A stretch of DNA of 64,000 nucleotides from Lophius americanus (GCA_037951165.1 JBBDHG010000024.1:7713001-7777000); one strand, 5' to 3'; shown: positions 48,502 to 60,857, counted from the first letter of the stretch. Translations and numbers: made by a program. Notes: generated from the letters alone by a model not told the origin.

Positions 48502-50344
48502 GATCGGTGTAAACTCTCTGCAAAATCTTTACATGCAAAGTTATTAGCAAACATACATATGTCCACTGCATGCACTACCTATGTACAAATACAGAGATAA
48601 ACCAAGAAACATTCCACTCAAGTACATGACAGCTATAAGTGTAACTCAGAGAGAGAAGCCTTTTCTTTCCAAAATAAACTATTGAGTATTATCTACGTTG
48701 ATCATCAACTAATGATTGCTGTAGCTGAAGCAGCAGACAGCGTGTGAGGCTACTGGGTGGTCGAGTGCAGAGAAAACAAGACACTGGCTGTGTAAGTACA
48801 GTCATTCCAAGAATGGGATCACCTCTTTATGTGCTACTGATAGATTTGATTAATCTTTTGTAGATGTGCTCAGTTGATTATCAGTCTATCCGGTGGATGC
48901 AATTAAGATTACAGACCATATTCATGCAGAGTACGGCCCTCTCGTATATAAAGTACCAACAGGAATGTTATGGGGAAGAAGTGTAAACATTACAATAGCA
49001 TTAATTCCTTACAAAGTATATATATATATATCTTGAACCACAAGACATTTCATGCATAGGATTTTTTTGTTTTCCTCTTTGTTTTGACATTGCGATATTT
49101 AGCAAACATCTGTATAAATTGAGGTCACTCCACTTTGTAAGGTGTGCTTCCTTTCTTTCTTGCCTTTGCTGTGAGCGTTGAGCAAACACACACTAAAGCC
49201 TTGAATGATTGGGTGTGGCAGAGGTGAAAGAGTCCTGTTTTGTGCAAAAGGGTTTGTTGGGGTAAAATCGGGCCATGAGGGCCCCAGGCACAGCAGAGTC
49301 ACAAGCATGGTGCATGCAGTTAAAGCTGCACATACTCATGACGTAACCTGTTTGAAAATTCCTCCTTGGAAAATGGAGCGGGCAAAATTCTTTTAGCCTA
49401 CGAGAGCCTTGGCCATGTGCATTCAGTGTAAACACGACAGTAGAAAACCTGTGAGGTGTCAGAGCGAACCGCCATCTTCAAAGAGTAGAGGTAGCGGGAG
49501 GAAATTTTTCTTTTTTTCCTGCCGATTCTCGCCGTAACTAAGAAAGTAAAGAATCAGTTTGCTTTTCTCCAATCACAGTTCATACTTCCAACAAATCCAT
49601 ATTCACAGCTTAACTATTCATACATCAAACCTCCTAATGTTTGACTAGGTGTGCTATTATTATAAATCACAAATAGCAACTTATTCGTCTAGCTCATGGT
49701 CCAATTACTCATGAATCATCTGTGTATCAGATGTCTATCCTAACCTGAGCGATGTAAGAGTGTGTAAACATTTTTTCATGGAAATATACATCATGTTCAG
49801 GACAGTGGGCACGTTTGAAATACATGAACGAGCAGCTTTGTGTTTTCTTTGTGGCTTGGCATGCTTATACAGTTCAAGTGTTGCACTACGGCATGTCGAC
49901 TTTGCACGAGAAATGAAAAATATAGAGAGTACAATGGCAGTCTAATGAATTTTAGGCAAGAGCGCTTATAACTCTGAACAATGTTTTTGCTTTCAGATGC
50001 CGTAACATATTGCTTTTCTTTTTCTTTGCCAGTGCAATTCAAACTACAGAAATTCAGCCCATTGCATCACGTCACTGCGAGGCGTGACGGTCCTTGTGCA
50101 GCTGGTAGCTGACGGACGTTTCGCTTACATTAGTGAAATCTCCATCTCCGCCAGAATCTGGCCCAGATGCAGATTAAGCATCAGCACAGGCAGAGGACGT
50201 GTTAATAAGAGTAAAGTAGAGATATATTACATCAGGAAGAAGAAGGTTTCATGGTCAGGAAGTGACAGAAAAGATAAATAAAAAAAAAAAAAATAGAGTG
50301 CATTAGGGGATGAAACCAAGTTTGAAAGAAGAGAAGAAGAGGAT

Positions 50345-50365
50345 GGGGGGGTGGGGGGGGGGGGG
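50345..50365 (-). other. C-rich tract just after the RPH3A stop (G-run on + strand)
   Basis: The plus strand is G7-T-G13 here, so the RPH3A mRNA has a C13-A-C7 tract about 40-60 nt after its stop codon. Such tracts can bind poly(C)-binding proteins in RNA and can form G-quadruplex or i-motif structures in DNA. Confidence 0.7.
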
Positions 50366-50403
50366 TGTGTTAAGCTCATGCTGTGTGTGGGAGGGGCAAA
50401 TGG

Positions 50404-53400
50404 TTAATCACTCGCAATGTGATTCTCATTATACAGGGTGTGCCAGCGCTCGATCCTCTTGTCCTTGTTCTTCAAACATTCGTACCAATGCTTCAGCCGT
50501 TCTCCTTTGGCAGTGATGCCCAGCTGACACCCACCTGTCGGGAGGGAAGGCAGCAAGGTGTGAGAGGCAGGTGGTGAGCAGGTTAGAGTTTAATCAAAGG
50601 AGGACGCCTGGCAAACATTTACCAATGTAGTCGTTGGACTTCCCGATGTCATAATCCCACACGGAGATGTCTAAAGTCTTCTTTGCCAGTTCGCTGTGTT
50701 TGATGTCATAGCTGAATTCCTGGAGTGTGGTCGAGATTGAAATTCATCAGTTCAGAAGCTTTTTTTGAATGAAGAACTTGAAAGAAACTTAAATTATTAA
50801 AAATAATAATAATGTTAAAATTAGCTAAAATTCAAAACAATTGCTTAATTATAATTCATATGTTTTTATGAGATTACAGTGCGTCATTCAGAAATGTATC
50901 AGTGATAAAACCTTTCCTGTAAGTTTAAGCTTTTACACACAGAATTTAATACGCATGTACAGAAACGTAAAAGAAAGAATTTTTTGTGTTTGTATTCCAT
51001 TCAAAACTGTGTCAGATTTTTTAAAATCAAAATTAAATATAAAACATAGGCAACATGGGTGAAAACAACGAAAGTTTTATCTGAGAATTTTATTGAAGCC
51101 ATTATTATCATACATTTATTTATGGGGTATTCTATTTATTCAATACTTAAATCAACAACATAAGAAATATCCTTGTCAATGTGTGGATGAGCACATTATA
51201 AATCACTATTGACTATTGAAAAAATGGTAACCACTTTAAAGAAGCCGTTTATAACGTGATGAAATGTTCAGCAAATACATGCTAAATAGTAAGGGGCCGA
51301 GGAAGGAGCTTTGCGGACTCTAAAAACATGCTTTACCAAAAGGTTGAGTTAATCTATTTAAAATTTACCATTTTTAATGAAATTGGAAAATCCATCCTTG
51401 CTCCTTCAGGGATGGTTGAAATGCAGAGAAATAATGTCACTATGTTGTATGTTGTATGTTGTACGGCCGTATGTGATCGATAAGGGATATCTTACTTTCT
51501 TTCTAAATACAAAATTTGATCATGAAATAATTTAATACATCTGATTTTTTTTTTACTGTTTAAAAACGTTCTTGACCAAACGATTTGTGATTTTATGGTA
51601 AATTTAGAGCGTCTAAAACATTAAATTAATAAAGGCCTATCGAAATAAAATACGCCAAGAAATATATTTTCCTCAGTTTTCGTTTTCTTGGCAAGGACAT
51701 TATAAGGCTTCTAATATCTAGTTGTGCCATCATTAGCACCAACAACAGCAAACCAATGCTTCCGATAACAGGAGATCAGCCTCTTACATGTACAAATGGC
51801 CAATTTGCATTTGTGTTTCAACTCAGGGACCGATTAACTGACATTATCCTTCAGAATTTTGTGGTAGAGGGAAGAAATCATGTTTCCCTCAATTATGGCC
51901 TGTTATCCTGACTATGAAGCAGCAATGCTTCCCGACAACATTACACCACCACCTCCACAATCCCTTGTTTCTGCCAGATGTAACAGGAACCCTTTCTTCT
52001 AGTTTAACTGTAAACTCATCAGTCCACTTATCCCAAAAGACATGAGGGTTATCATAGCGCATTGTTGCAAAGAAGAGCCCTTCTATTCTTCTATGTTTGC
52101 CACTGTGGCGGCAATATGAAATAAAGATTGTCTCTGTGAGTTTTATTGTGCATTGCAGTATAGCAGTGACCAAGAAGCAGAGAGAATCCTAATAAGGGAG
52201 ATGGAATTTGGGCTTGTGTATAGTAAGGAGATGAAAAGAGCACTTTTGTTGTTCAAAAAGCAGACAGTTTGTGGACAGGGTATATAGAATAGTAGAAGAA
52301 ACAACAGGTAGGGGTAGGGAGAGTGTACCAGTGTTACCAGATAAAGACGGTGCAAGAACAATATGACCAGTGAATTGCCCTTATGTCACTCCTCCCATGG
52401 ACAGCATTTTCGGCCAGTGTCTTTTTCTATTCCTAAAATGCAGCTTTCTGAATGGAGGGTCAGTCACTTTTAGAAATGTTCACTATTGTTTCAAGTCTTC
52501 ACTATGTGTTGATAATGTGTCTCACTGCAGATCTGCACACTTAGAGACATCTTTGTAACCTTCCCAGACGGATGGATTTCTATCACCTTCTTCCTCATAT
52601 CTGCTGAAATGTGTTTGAATAATAATAATAATGTGCTGGTGATGAGACACACAGGCCAGTGTTATGCTTTGGAAATACTCTATTTAAGTGATGCCGCGGT
52701 TTAACAGGGGTGGGTAGGTATCATCCAGATGCAACCAGTTAATAATGTCATTTGTTGGATTTAGTTTCTAAGCGGACAAACACTTTTATCAAAGCTCTGT
52801 AATAAGAAGATATCTTGCCTGATGTGTTGTTGATCATGATGTTGAAAATACTGTTTGTCAGAATTTAATCAAGATTAGTGCAGAGGAATAATGATGTGCA
52901 TTTGTCAAAGATTAGCAATGTTGAATTGCCTGGGTAATATGGAGAACGAGGCTAGTTTGGTGTTTTGGAAAAATAAACTTGGGCTTATTCGTAGGAAACT
53001 GATATTACTTTAAAGCAATCTCCAGGACAGCGTAGATAATATCTGCCTTATCTACAGGCGTTACGAAGAGGAGACTGCTGATTCATGAAGATGAATGGTG
53101 TGATCAGACAGTAATAAAGGAGCATTGTAATCGCTTCATAAAGGAGGCCGTGAGGACCTCCAGAGTTTATAGTCTGTGTGGTCTATTGCAAGCTTTGACT
53201 CAATAAATGAGGAGTTTTTGCTTTATTAAAGAAACAGTTTTGCATTCCCTTTATGAAAGAAAGTGATTTTGTAGTAAAGCACTACAAATGTGAAACCTGA
53301 GCACTTACTGTATTAATCATGACGCAAAATACAGATCTGTTGTATATACAGCAGTTCATATGCTATAACGGTCCCTGTTCTGTTTGGACTCTCTTACAAA

Positions 53401-56400
53401 CCTCATTAAATTCTGGGTTTAAAGTCCTCTTCTTGATCTGTGTTTTGCACTTCGCCTTCTTCCCCATGTCAGGCTTCAGAAATCTGTGAAATGTATAGAA
53501 GTTACTCAATGTCGTTTTTGGCGTCTTGCATTCATAATGTAAATGTGCCCCTGGTTTATTCAACCTACATTTTCACATATGGGTCAGAGTAGCCATTAGC
53601 ATCCATGGCGGCCAGGTGAACGCAGCGCACCACGCCCACGATGAGACGGTTGGTCTGGGAGCTGTACATGAGGGACATCAGAATCCGACCACGCTCCTCA
53701 ACTTCTGTTCCGTCCTTCCCCGGCTAAAACAGAGCAGGCAGGGAAGATAATTGTTTAATTTGATTCAAGGTAAGATTTGTGTGAACCTTCTGCAGAAAAA
53801 ACTGCCATGTTCAGACTTGCAAATAAAAGCATTGCCTCATCTTCGTAGAGAGCGATGCCCCTGGCTCCCCCGGCTGTTGCAGTTCTCTTTGTCTGGGGGG
53901 GGGGGATTACAACAGGTCAATTCGAGATAAGAGGAGAACAAAATGAAATGTAGTTTGAAAATAATTGAGTTTCAACTCACTGGGACAACTCTCTCGAGGC
54001 AGACATTGAAGTTCCTCTTCTGGTTCATCTTCAGTTTCTTCAGTGCCACTCGGGTTTCCCCGATAAATTCATTATGCCCAAACTTGTCTTCATCGCAGAC
54101 GGACAGCCTGTGGAAATCAAAGGGGAGTCTAAATCCTACAGATCCATAAATAAACAACAACAACAACTAAAGGCTGGTTACATTTGAAACATAGATACGG
54201 GCCGGCGGCTGCAAAGAGGGTGATTTTAGTTTTACAGTAGGCGTAGAGTATCCACCTGAGGGTCTTGCGCTGCATGTCATCATCTGTTAAGCCATGGTAG
54301 GTGAGATTCTCATTCCAGGCAGGGTTGCGGGTGTTCCTCAGGGTCTTTGTGCGCAGCTTGGTAGACTGTGCGACGCAAATAGAAATATCACAACATTGCA
54401 AAATCGTATTCATCTTTATTTGCACTACAGTATTCCATATTTACTCAAGGGTGGTTATAAGAGCGGGTCACACCCGTATGCAGACATTATGCTCCATATC
54501 TAAGATTTTCTGCATAGAAGCTGTAAAAGTCGATGTTACCTTTTTGAAAGTATTTTATATATTACAATTTTAGTAACTTTACTGAGTAAAACAGAACAGA
54601 AATCTGTATTTACTGTAATTGCTTGTTTCTTGGGTCACTAAGTGTCTACCTGTTGGACCAATCTTCAGAATTTTCTATCTGAACAGCCTTTAAGTGGTAA
54701 GGCGCCTGCCCAAAGTTAACAAAACTAATTATACGATACTTAGACGATAATAATTTACGTTACGATAATAATATCGTCTTTATTACTTACAGATATGAGT
54801 GTCTTCACATCATCATGTCATGAGTTCTTCTGTACCTAAATACCTTTACTATCAATGTCTCAAGCAAAAACCAAAATAAAAATGGATTATGTTAACTTGA
54901 AATATCCAGAAAAAAGAAGAATCATGGTTTTCCAAATGAAAAGGTAATTCTCATATCCATCTGAAACACAGGGCAAAATCTTTTTTTCATAAATGAAGGC
55001 ATTACAGCTCCATATGGAATTCTTTTATGTATTACATTTTCTATGTGCCCCGTTTAAAATCCAATGATTATGAAAATGAAGAATCTTTACTGCACATTTC
55101 TTTGGTGTACATAATTTGTGCAAGGAGCAATTTGCTAAATATATTCAATTTGTGTGTCTTTTATCAAAACTATAGACCTGAAAAATTAATGCCTGGGGAA
55201 ATTTGCATACGTGTTACCGAAAAAGGAATTGTGTATGGATGTAAAAAATATATTTAGTTCTTTTTTATAAAAAGGTTTTATCATTATTGCTGAGGTTTTT
55301 GTAAAAAAATAAAAAAATAAATAAAATAAAATCCCAGATGCGCCACTGTATTCACTAAGACTTTATTATCTATCGATTTCTTTTTAAAATATAATCCTCA
55401 CCACCAGGTGTCAGACTTGAGCTAGTGGAAAGGCAAGCCTTCTATAATCATGATAAATGAGTAATGATAAATCTTTAATAAGAAAAAGTAAAAAGGTGAT
55501 AGTCTATAAAGGGCATCTGTTACCTTACTGGCCCCTGGAAGCAGATGCAGCTTGACATAAGGATCTGCCAGTCCATTGGAGTCCATGGGCTTCAGTCCCT
55601 GTGTAGAGACAAAGCATCTTCTGTCCACTGCCTCATCACACACGGCAGAGATCAATTAAGCTTAAGGGCCATTCAGAAGCTTTTTTAACATAAACCAACC
55701 GGTTACAATTGTCCCTTTGTGTCATAAAAAGCGGAGAGTACCTTTGCTTTGAGGATGCTGCAGTGGAGGCTGTTGCTTTCCTGGTCGTAGTGCAGAGTGA
55801 ACTCTAGAGAGCCCAGGGTGGCTGAAAGAGACCCGGAGCAGTAATTACATTACACTACGCAGATCCACTAAATCTGCTTTGAATAATTAATAGCATCCAT
55901 ATAGGGGAATTTAAACATCGAAACTAAACAGAAGAATAAGTCCCAGCCCAGACTTCAGAGGAAAGATGAAAAAAAAACAACAACCCCAAATCAATGACAG
56001 GATCTTCAATCCTTTTTAACATGAGTAAACAGCAAAGTCATCTCATTATAAAGCACATGATTATAAGATAAAATAAACACTTAAGTCCCAAAGGGGGATA
56101 GTCAGAAAGGTACTGGATGACTGTTATTACACGCACAAGCCCTGCAGTCTAAATGTCCAAGTGTCTTCACTCTTTAGGGGACTTACTGAACCCCCAAATA
56201 ATTGTAAATGTTATTTCAGCTTTTGTGCTTGATGATTCGTCCCTCCATAAAGTTTGGGGACGTTGGGTCTGTAGTTTGTGCGTAATAAGGGAAAATGTTG
56301 AGAAAAGTCACAAAATACATTGTTAAAAAAAATACATATCTTGGATACACCCCATAATTCTTATCCGCACCAACATTTTATGGGTTATTTCCTCAACAAC

Positions 56401-59400
56401 AACCCACCCTTACACCAAGTTTCATGAAAATATGTCCTGCTGCTGCGGAAAAACCAACTGCAGACACAGGTGTCGGCATGAAGCACTTGGAAGGTAATAA
56501 GCAGCTCCAGTCATCTACATCGATTTTATTTTATGATCATCATAACTATGTTTCTATCCACCAGGGAGGTTATGTTTTCATCTGTCTGTATTTTCACCGG
56601 TGTCTATGAGCTGGTTGGCTTGTAAGCAGGTTTAACCAAATCTATTGAGCCAATCACCATGAAACCGGTTGGGATGATGGATCCTGCACCAGAATGGACC
56701 CTTTAAAATGATTTTGCAGAACCCGATAAAGCATTGGATAAAGGATTTATTATTCACTTTCTTTAACTTAACAAGGTGGGCTGTTTATAGACGTTTTCTT
56801 TAAGTTGTTAACATCAGGCATACTTAGATCTTGGTAATTGAGCGTGTGCAATTGGGTGCAGGTCAAAATGTAAATCCAAATCCACTATATGTAATTGGTT
56901 GGCTCTTACAAATGCAGGGAAGCTTAAATTATAATTACAAGACGAAGAGTTTGACTTTGGACAAGGCCTTGATGGAATTAAAGGGGACTGTTGGGCCTTA
57001 GCGGAGGTATAATTCACTTGAGATTCAGCTACAATTGGGTGACTATGCGTCTGTTTTACATTAAAATAAAATACCATTAAATTGCCCAAACAGTCGGTAT
57101 TACCTTTACTTTATTTATTGTATTCAGCTGGAAAAACCGGGGAAACAACAATTCTTAAGAAGATAGAACCACTTTAACCAGTCAACTCTACAGAACCATT
57201 TTCACCATCACTTCCCAACGGACAGGCACATGGTACCATTGCTATTTCTGACATTTCCAATCCCAATAAAAGCAACAGAAGCTTGGCTTCCTCATTTCTT
57301 GGCGATTGAGTAACATTTGTCATTTGACCATTTGTCATTTTCCACACTGCTCAACAGACAGGTCTGACAGAATGATACTTGCTGTCTGACACTTGTTATA
57401 TTGAATAGCTTGTAAGTGTGAGTTATTGCCAGCAAACTGAAAACATCCACATATTTATGACTCATAATTCCTCAGGGGAACACAAATACTGCCAGATTAT
57501 GAAAATCGATGTCCAATATTGTAAGCTGCTTGACGATATGTTTTCTTTATTAAGAAACCGCGCCTGCTGCTTTTTGCCTGAAACAGCGCCAGATGGCGCT
57601 TTGACTAATGGCACACTGACATTACACACGTACATGAGGTATACAGCTACTCTAAGAGAAGAGCAAACGCATGGGGCACTCACTGGATTCGTCAGAGTCA
57701 TAGTCATTGTTTTCCTCTTCCTCCTCGGCTGGGGGAGGTTGCTGTCGAGTTGGAGGAGAACTGTAGGCAGCAGGCTGCCTCCGCTCCTCTCTTAGCGCAG
57801 GAGCGGCTCTCTGCTCTAGAGGAAGAGCACCAGAGGAATAAGCCCCTCCATCTCCACCTACTGGACCTGAAAGCAGATTCAATCATTGGAGTCTGAGCAA
57901 AAACCTATTTATCTACATGCAATATTCATATTTCTATGGTCTTTCTATTCCTGAGACGTCAGTGATATAACTCAATCTTCATATCCTTCAGAGATCTACC
58001 CTGTATGTATTCAATTTAATTGAATACTACATATTGTACCCACAAGGGGGGCGCTTTTCTTTGAAAGACTATTTTTTGGACTAAACTTCCTAACCGTTGG
58101 TACGATTTAGTCAAAATTTGGTGCATATGAATTGACTCGAGCAATCGATCTATCTTTTACGTATCTTATTTGACTGTTATACTTCATATTTTACTCACTA
58201 GGGGGAGCTTTTTAACGAAAAATAGTTTTCCAATCACAACTTCCTAACCGTTAGTCCTATGTAGTCCCAGTTTCTGGCATTTAAAGATGCAGATTGGCCA
58301 CTTTAAAAAATGTTGCTCCTGTGTGCAGTATTTCAATCCTTCATGTACGGACTGCTCATTTTTATTATTTATTATTACTGTTGCCTTTTCCTTTTTGTTG
58401 ATTCTTTCACTTTTGGGATTCCTTTAATTTTTTCATAGAGCAACAAGCAATGCAATTTAATTCTGTTGTGTTCTTGTCCGGTGGATAGCCTGAATGACAA
58501 TTTTAATTTTGAATCTTGTATAACACCACTGATGTAGCGATACTTGGGGCTATTAAAGGATTGTTTCCCAGTTGAATCTCACCCAGAGCCGCTGAGGCAG
58601 CAGGCTGTGGTCTGGAGCTCTGGACCGGCACCAGTTTCTTCATCACCACTGGGCTGCCCTGTCCTGCCTCCTCAGGGCCAGCCCCGCCTGACGCCATCCG
58701 CACAATTGATGGTTTAGATGCCACAGGTGGGTAACCAGCACGGCCCTTTGGTTCTGGTCCTAAAAATAACCACGGAGAGCACAATAGAGCAAACACACAG
58801 ACACACACTATGCATAAGGGAGACACGCTTAATCACACCACTTCAGGCTCCTTCTGCAGAGGAATCCGTAATACTCCCAAGTCTCTCTGGATACTTTTGA
58901 TGTTGCAGCTTCTTCATCGCAAAGGCATTGACCTACATACGCTACAACACTCCGTGGCAGCCAACTACTGTACCCGCAGCAGCTATATGGTCTGTTTGGC
59001 TGCTCGGGTTATCCCTCACTTTTATGGTGACATCGCATTGTTCATGTAATAACAATAAAAGTGTGAAATGAAACAACGGGGCCCGTCATGCCAGCACCTC
59101 CTGGAGGCTCATACCAAGTCGGAGCATACACCTGATTGCAGCTTAATTGAGCTCTTCATCCCTCTCTTACGCAACAGTGGGCGATGCTGCCAAGTTTGGG
59201 AGGCATTGACAACGTTTGGTGGCTTTTGGAAGGAGAGAGAGGCAGGTATGCAGGATGGCTTGAGTTCAGATGCCGATCTAATGAGACTGAAGATTTGGAT
59301 TAGAATTAAAATAAATATTTCCCCTGTGTTTGTATTGAATTGTCTACTCATCTGGTTTACCTGTAATTACAAATGTTCACATTTCTGCAAGGATAACATC

Positions 59401-60857
59401 CCTCAAACTCGTGCATCTTGGAGGGTGGGCATCTAAAATCATTAGCCACAAACCCGAGTTTTACCACTGCGCCGCCCTTCCTAGTTAATTTTTTTAAACC
59501 AGATTATATTCTCAATGAAATTGAAATCCATTTTCAAAGAATGACCTGGCCAAAAGATTGTAACAGTTTGTAACACAACAATCTAACCAAATTCAAAAAT
59601 AAAATGGCCATGACCAATGACTAGTACAGCAGATAGAAGTTGATGGTGTGAGTCTTGGATGAGTCTACCTGGTGCTGGTGGTTGGTTAAAAGCCACTTTG
59701 GGTTCAGAGAGTGGTGGCTCCTGGTGCCCTGCTGTGTCCTGGGCACCGGCCTCCGTTGGATTAGATAGTGTCATGGGTGACGGCAGGAAATGCTTTGGAA
59801 AACCCTTGAAGAACCATGCACCAGACCTTTTCCACACCTGCGCAAACAGAACAACGTGTTTATGTTTTCCACGACACAGTGTCCTTATTTGCTGTGCTCA
59901 CAGGTGTGCAGCGCTCACCTCTCGCTGTTCTCTGCAGATCTTGCATAGCCACACGGCACGTGGCCGACTGCTGCACTGCGTACCACACTTGGTACACATG
60001 TTCTACACGATGAGGGAAAGAGTAGATTTAAATCCTCCCCACATCTGTGTGATGGAGCATACGGCGCAGCTTTTTTATTTCAAAAGGAGTGTGTCTGACT
60101 AACCTTTTTGCAGTCCTCACACACCACTGAGCCGACCCCAGGTGAGCCAAATTGTTCCCCACACAGCAAACAGCGGGACATCCCATCCCCACATACGGTC
60201 TTCTTCATGTCGTCCAGGCGGTTTATCAAGCGCCTGCAGCAGCACAGGATGGGATCTTACCGAAACTGATACTGTTTATTATCTCATGTCCACATGCATC
60301 AGCTACACCAGAGAGACGATTGGCGTTTTGAATCTCTCACCCGATCCTCTCCTGCTCCATGGCCTCCATTTTCTCAGCACGAGCAATCACATTGTTTATT
60401 ATCTCTTTCTCTTCATCTGTCAGGTCTGGCCCAGAACCAGAGCCTGGCTGCATGGTCCAGTTACCCCTGTCAGCCAAACATATTGCCCAGTTGATATCCA
60501 ATCAACACATTTGCACCCAATCTCCACAATAAATATTTGGACGAACAAAGCAAACACAGTGGATGATCGGGTATGAGCACAGGACACTCCTTTATGAACA
60601 GTTAGAGAGCAGATATGTGTGATGCGGAAAAGATAAGTGGAGGAAGATTTTGTGTACTTACTGCTCTTTATCACTGCGTCACAGATAATAAGGATGCAGG
60701 GGAAACCAAAGAGAGCACAGCGTAGAGTTGATGGACATAAAGAGCTGTGTAACAATCTGTTCTGAGAGTCACACTGTTCCTACCTTGAGTGCACGCTCCT
60801 CTGCCTGTCGTTGGACACCCAGCGATCCGAGCTGCTGCCCATCACCGTGTCCGTCAT
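50404..60857 (-). CDS. rph3a: Rabphilin-3A, Rab3/Rab27 effector with two C2 domains, complete
   Basis: Exons in gene order: 60784-60857, 60662-60673, 60341-60466, 60104-60233, 59919-60002, 59669-59837, 58583-58759, 57684-57866, 55742-55821, 55524-55598, 54256-54365, 53981-54107, 53836-53892, 53569-53723, 53402-53483, 50623-50719, 50404-50534. They give 622 codons plus TAA. The family binds GTP-Rab3/Rab27 on synaptic or secretory vesicles and Ca2+/phospholipid through C2 domains. Visible parts: a helical DEEKEIINNVIARAEKME segment, a zinc finger with four CxxC pairs (CLLC, CEDC, CTKC, CKIC), the SGAWFF Rab-contact motif, a Pro-rich and acidic linker, C2A (about 319-449, MDSNGLADPYVK and CDEDKFG) and C2B (about 469-622, MDANGYSDPYVK and WDYDIGKSNDY). 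It ends NENHIASD. Human RPH3A is slightly longer in the linker. Fish may have paralogues, so the exact a or b copy is open. Confidence 0.95.
51225..51700 (+). repeat. Dispersed AT-rich fish repeat, copy 2
   Basis: AAGGGGCCGAGGAAGGAGCT, CTTTACCAAAAGGTTGAG, TTTTTAATGAAATTGGAAA and TTGACCAAACGATTTGTGAT follow in the same order as in copy 1 at 44825-45260. It lies immediately beside the Tc1 relic. Confidence 0.5.
51715..52790 (-). mobile_element. Tc1/mariner-like transposon relic B, opposite orientation to relic A
   Basis: On the minus strand this is the same type of element as relic A. Plus-strand landmarks, reverse to transposase sense, are ATCATGTTTCCCTCAATTATG, GCCAGATGTAACAGGAACCC, ACTCATCAGTCCACTTATCC, TAACCTTCCCAGACGGATGG and CTATTTAAGTGATGCCGCGG. 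Stops and indels are frequent. It lies in an RPH3A intron in sense orientation with that gene. Confidence 0.8.
53836..53892 (-). other. rph3a: RPH3A 57-nt exon between C2A and C2B, GC donor and all-C acceptor tract
   Basis: The exon encodes 19 residues (TKRTATAGGARGIALYEDE), matching the conserved linker between the two C2 domains. Its donor reads GATGAG|GCAATG. The nearest GT donor would break the frame. Its acceptor is preceded by a run of 11 C. The length is a multiple of three with phase 0 at both ends, so skipping keeps the frame. Confidence 0.8.
54366..55523. other. RPH3A intron within C2A, no recognised feature
   Basis: AT-rich. The open frame at 55027-55257 on the plus strand has no recognisable homology and low-complexity composition. 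Nothing else seen. Confidence 0.45.
55822..57683. other. RPH3A intron upstream of C2A, with a dispersed fish repeat
   Basis: About 56340-56740 holds dispersed repeat sequence (separate entry). The remainder is AT-rich with no exon. Confidence 0.5.
56340..56740. repeat. Dispersed fish repeat, two halves in opposed orientation
   Basis: CACCCTTACACCAAGTTTCAT near 56405 and ACCAGGGAGGTTATGTTTTC near 56563, followed by ACCATGAAACCGGTTGGGATG, are stock phrases of a widespread non-autonomous fish repeat. The first half reads in the opposite sense to the second. No coding content. Confidence 0.5.
58041..58290. repeat. Two-unit repeat, spacing about 155 bp, in an RPH3A intron
   Basis: CACAAGGGGGGCGCTTTTCT at 58041 and CACTAGGGGGAGCTTTTTAA at 58196 start two related units, each followed by AACTTCCTAACCGTTGGTAC or AACTTCCTAACCGTTAGTCC. 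Two diverged copies only. Confidence 0.65.
58760..59668. other. RPH3A intron with a short dispersed-repeat scrap
   Basis: About 59480-59600 resembles the dispersed repeat at 44825-45260 (AACCAGATTATATTCTCAAT, GACCTGGCCAAAAGATTG). No exon seen. Confidence 0.45.
60662..60673 (-). other. rph3a: RPH3A 12-nt microexon
   Basis: Gene-sense TGATAAAGAGCA sits between a good acceptor (GTGACGCAG) and a consensus donor (GTAAGTAC). With the flanking split codons it encodes SDKEQ, matching the conserved NDKEQ motif near the rabphilin N-terminus. It keeps the frame whether included or skipped. Confidence 0.85.

Larger units (their letters stand above)
47759..50403. other. PLA2G3 upstream region and RPH3A 3' UTR or downstream region
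   Basis: No protein-coding exon seen. The RPH3A 3' UTR begins at 50403 and goes left. The first clear poly(A) signal candidates are far off (48496-48501), so the UTR may be near 1.9 kb. A C-rich (gene sense) tract lies at 50345-50365. Confidence 0.5.
50720..53401. other. 2.7-kb RPH3A intron within C2B
   Basis: Contains a dispersed repeat copy (51225-51700) and Tc1-like relic B (51715-52790). No exon found. Confidence 0.6.

Noticed and set aside
53805..53836. GT donor (GCAAGTCTG) for the RPH3A 57-nt exon
   Set aside because: It would leave phase 1 while the next exon needs phase 0, and would add residues absent from rabphilins.
55027..55257. 76-codon plus-strand frame
   Set aside because: Intronic, AT-driven composition, no recognisable protein or splice partners.
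57418..57795. 125-codon plus-strand frame
   Set aside because: It runs from an intron into the antisense of RPH3A exon 57684-57866; no recognisable domain.
60142..60576. 144-codon plus-strand frame
   Set aside because: It lies across the RPH3A zinc-finger exons and an intron on the opposite strand; composition fits a shadow.
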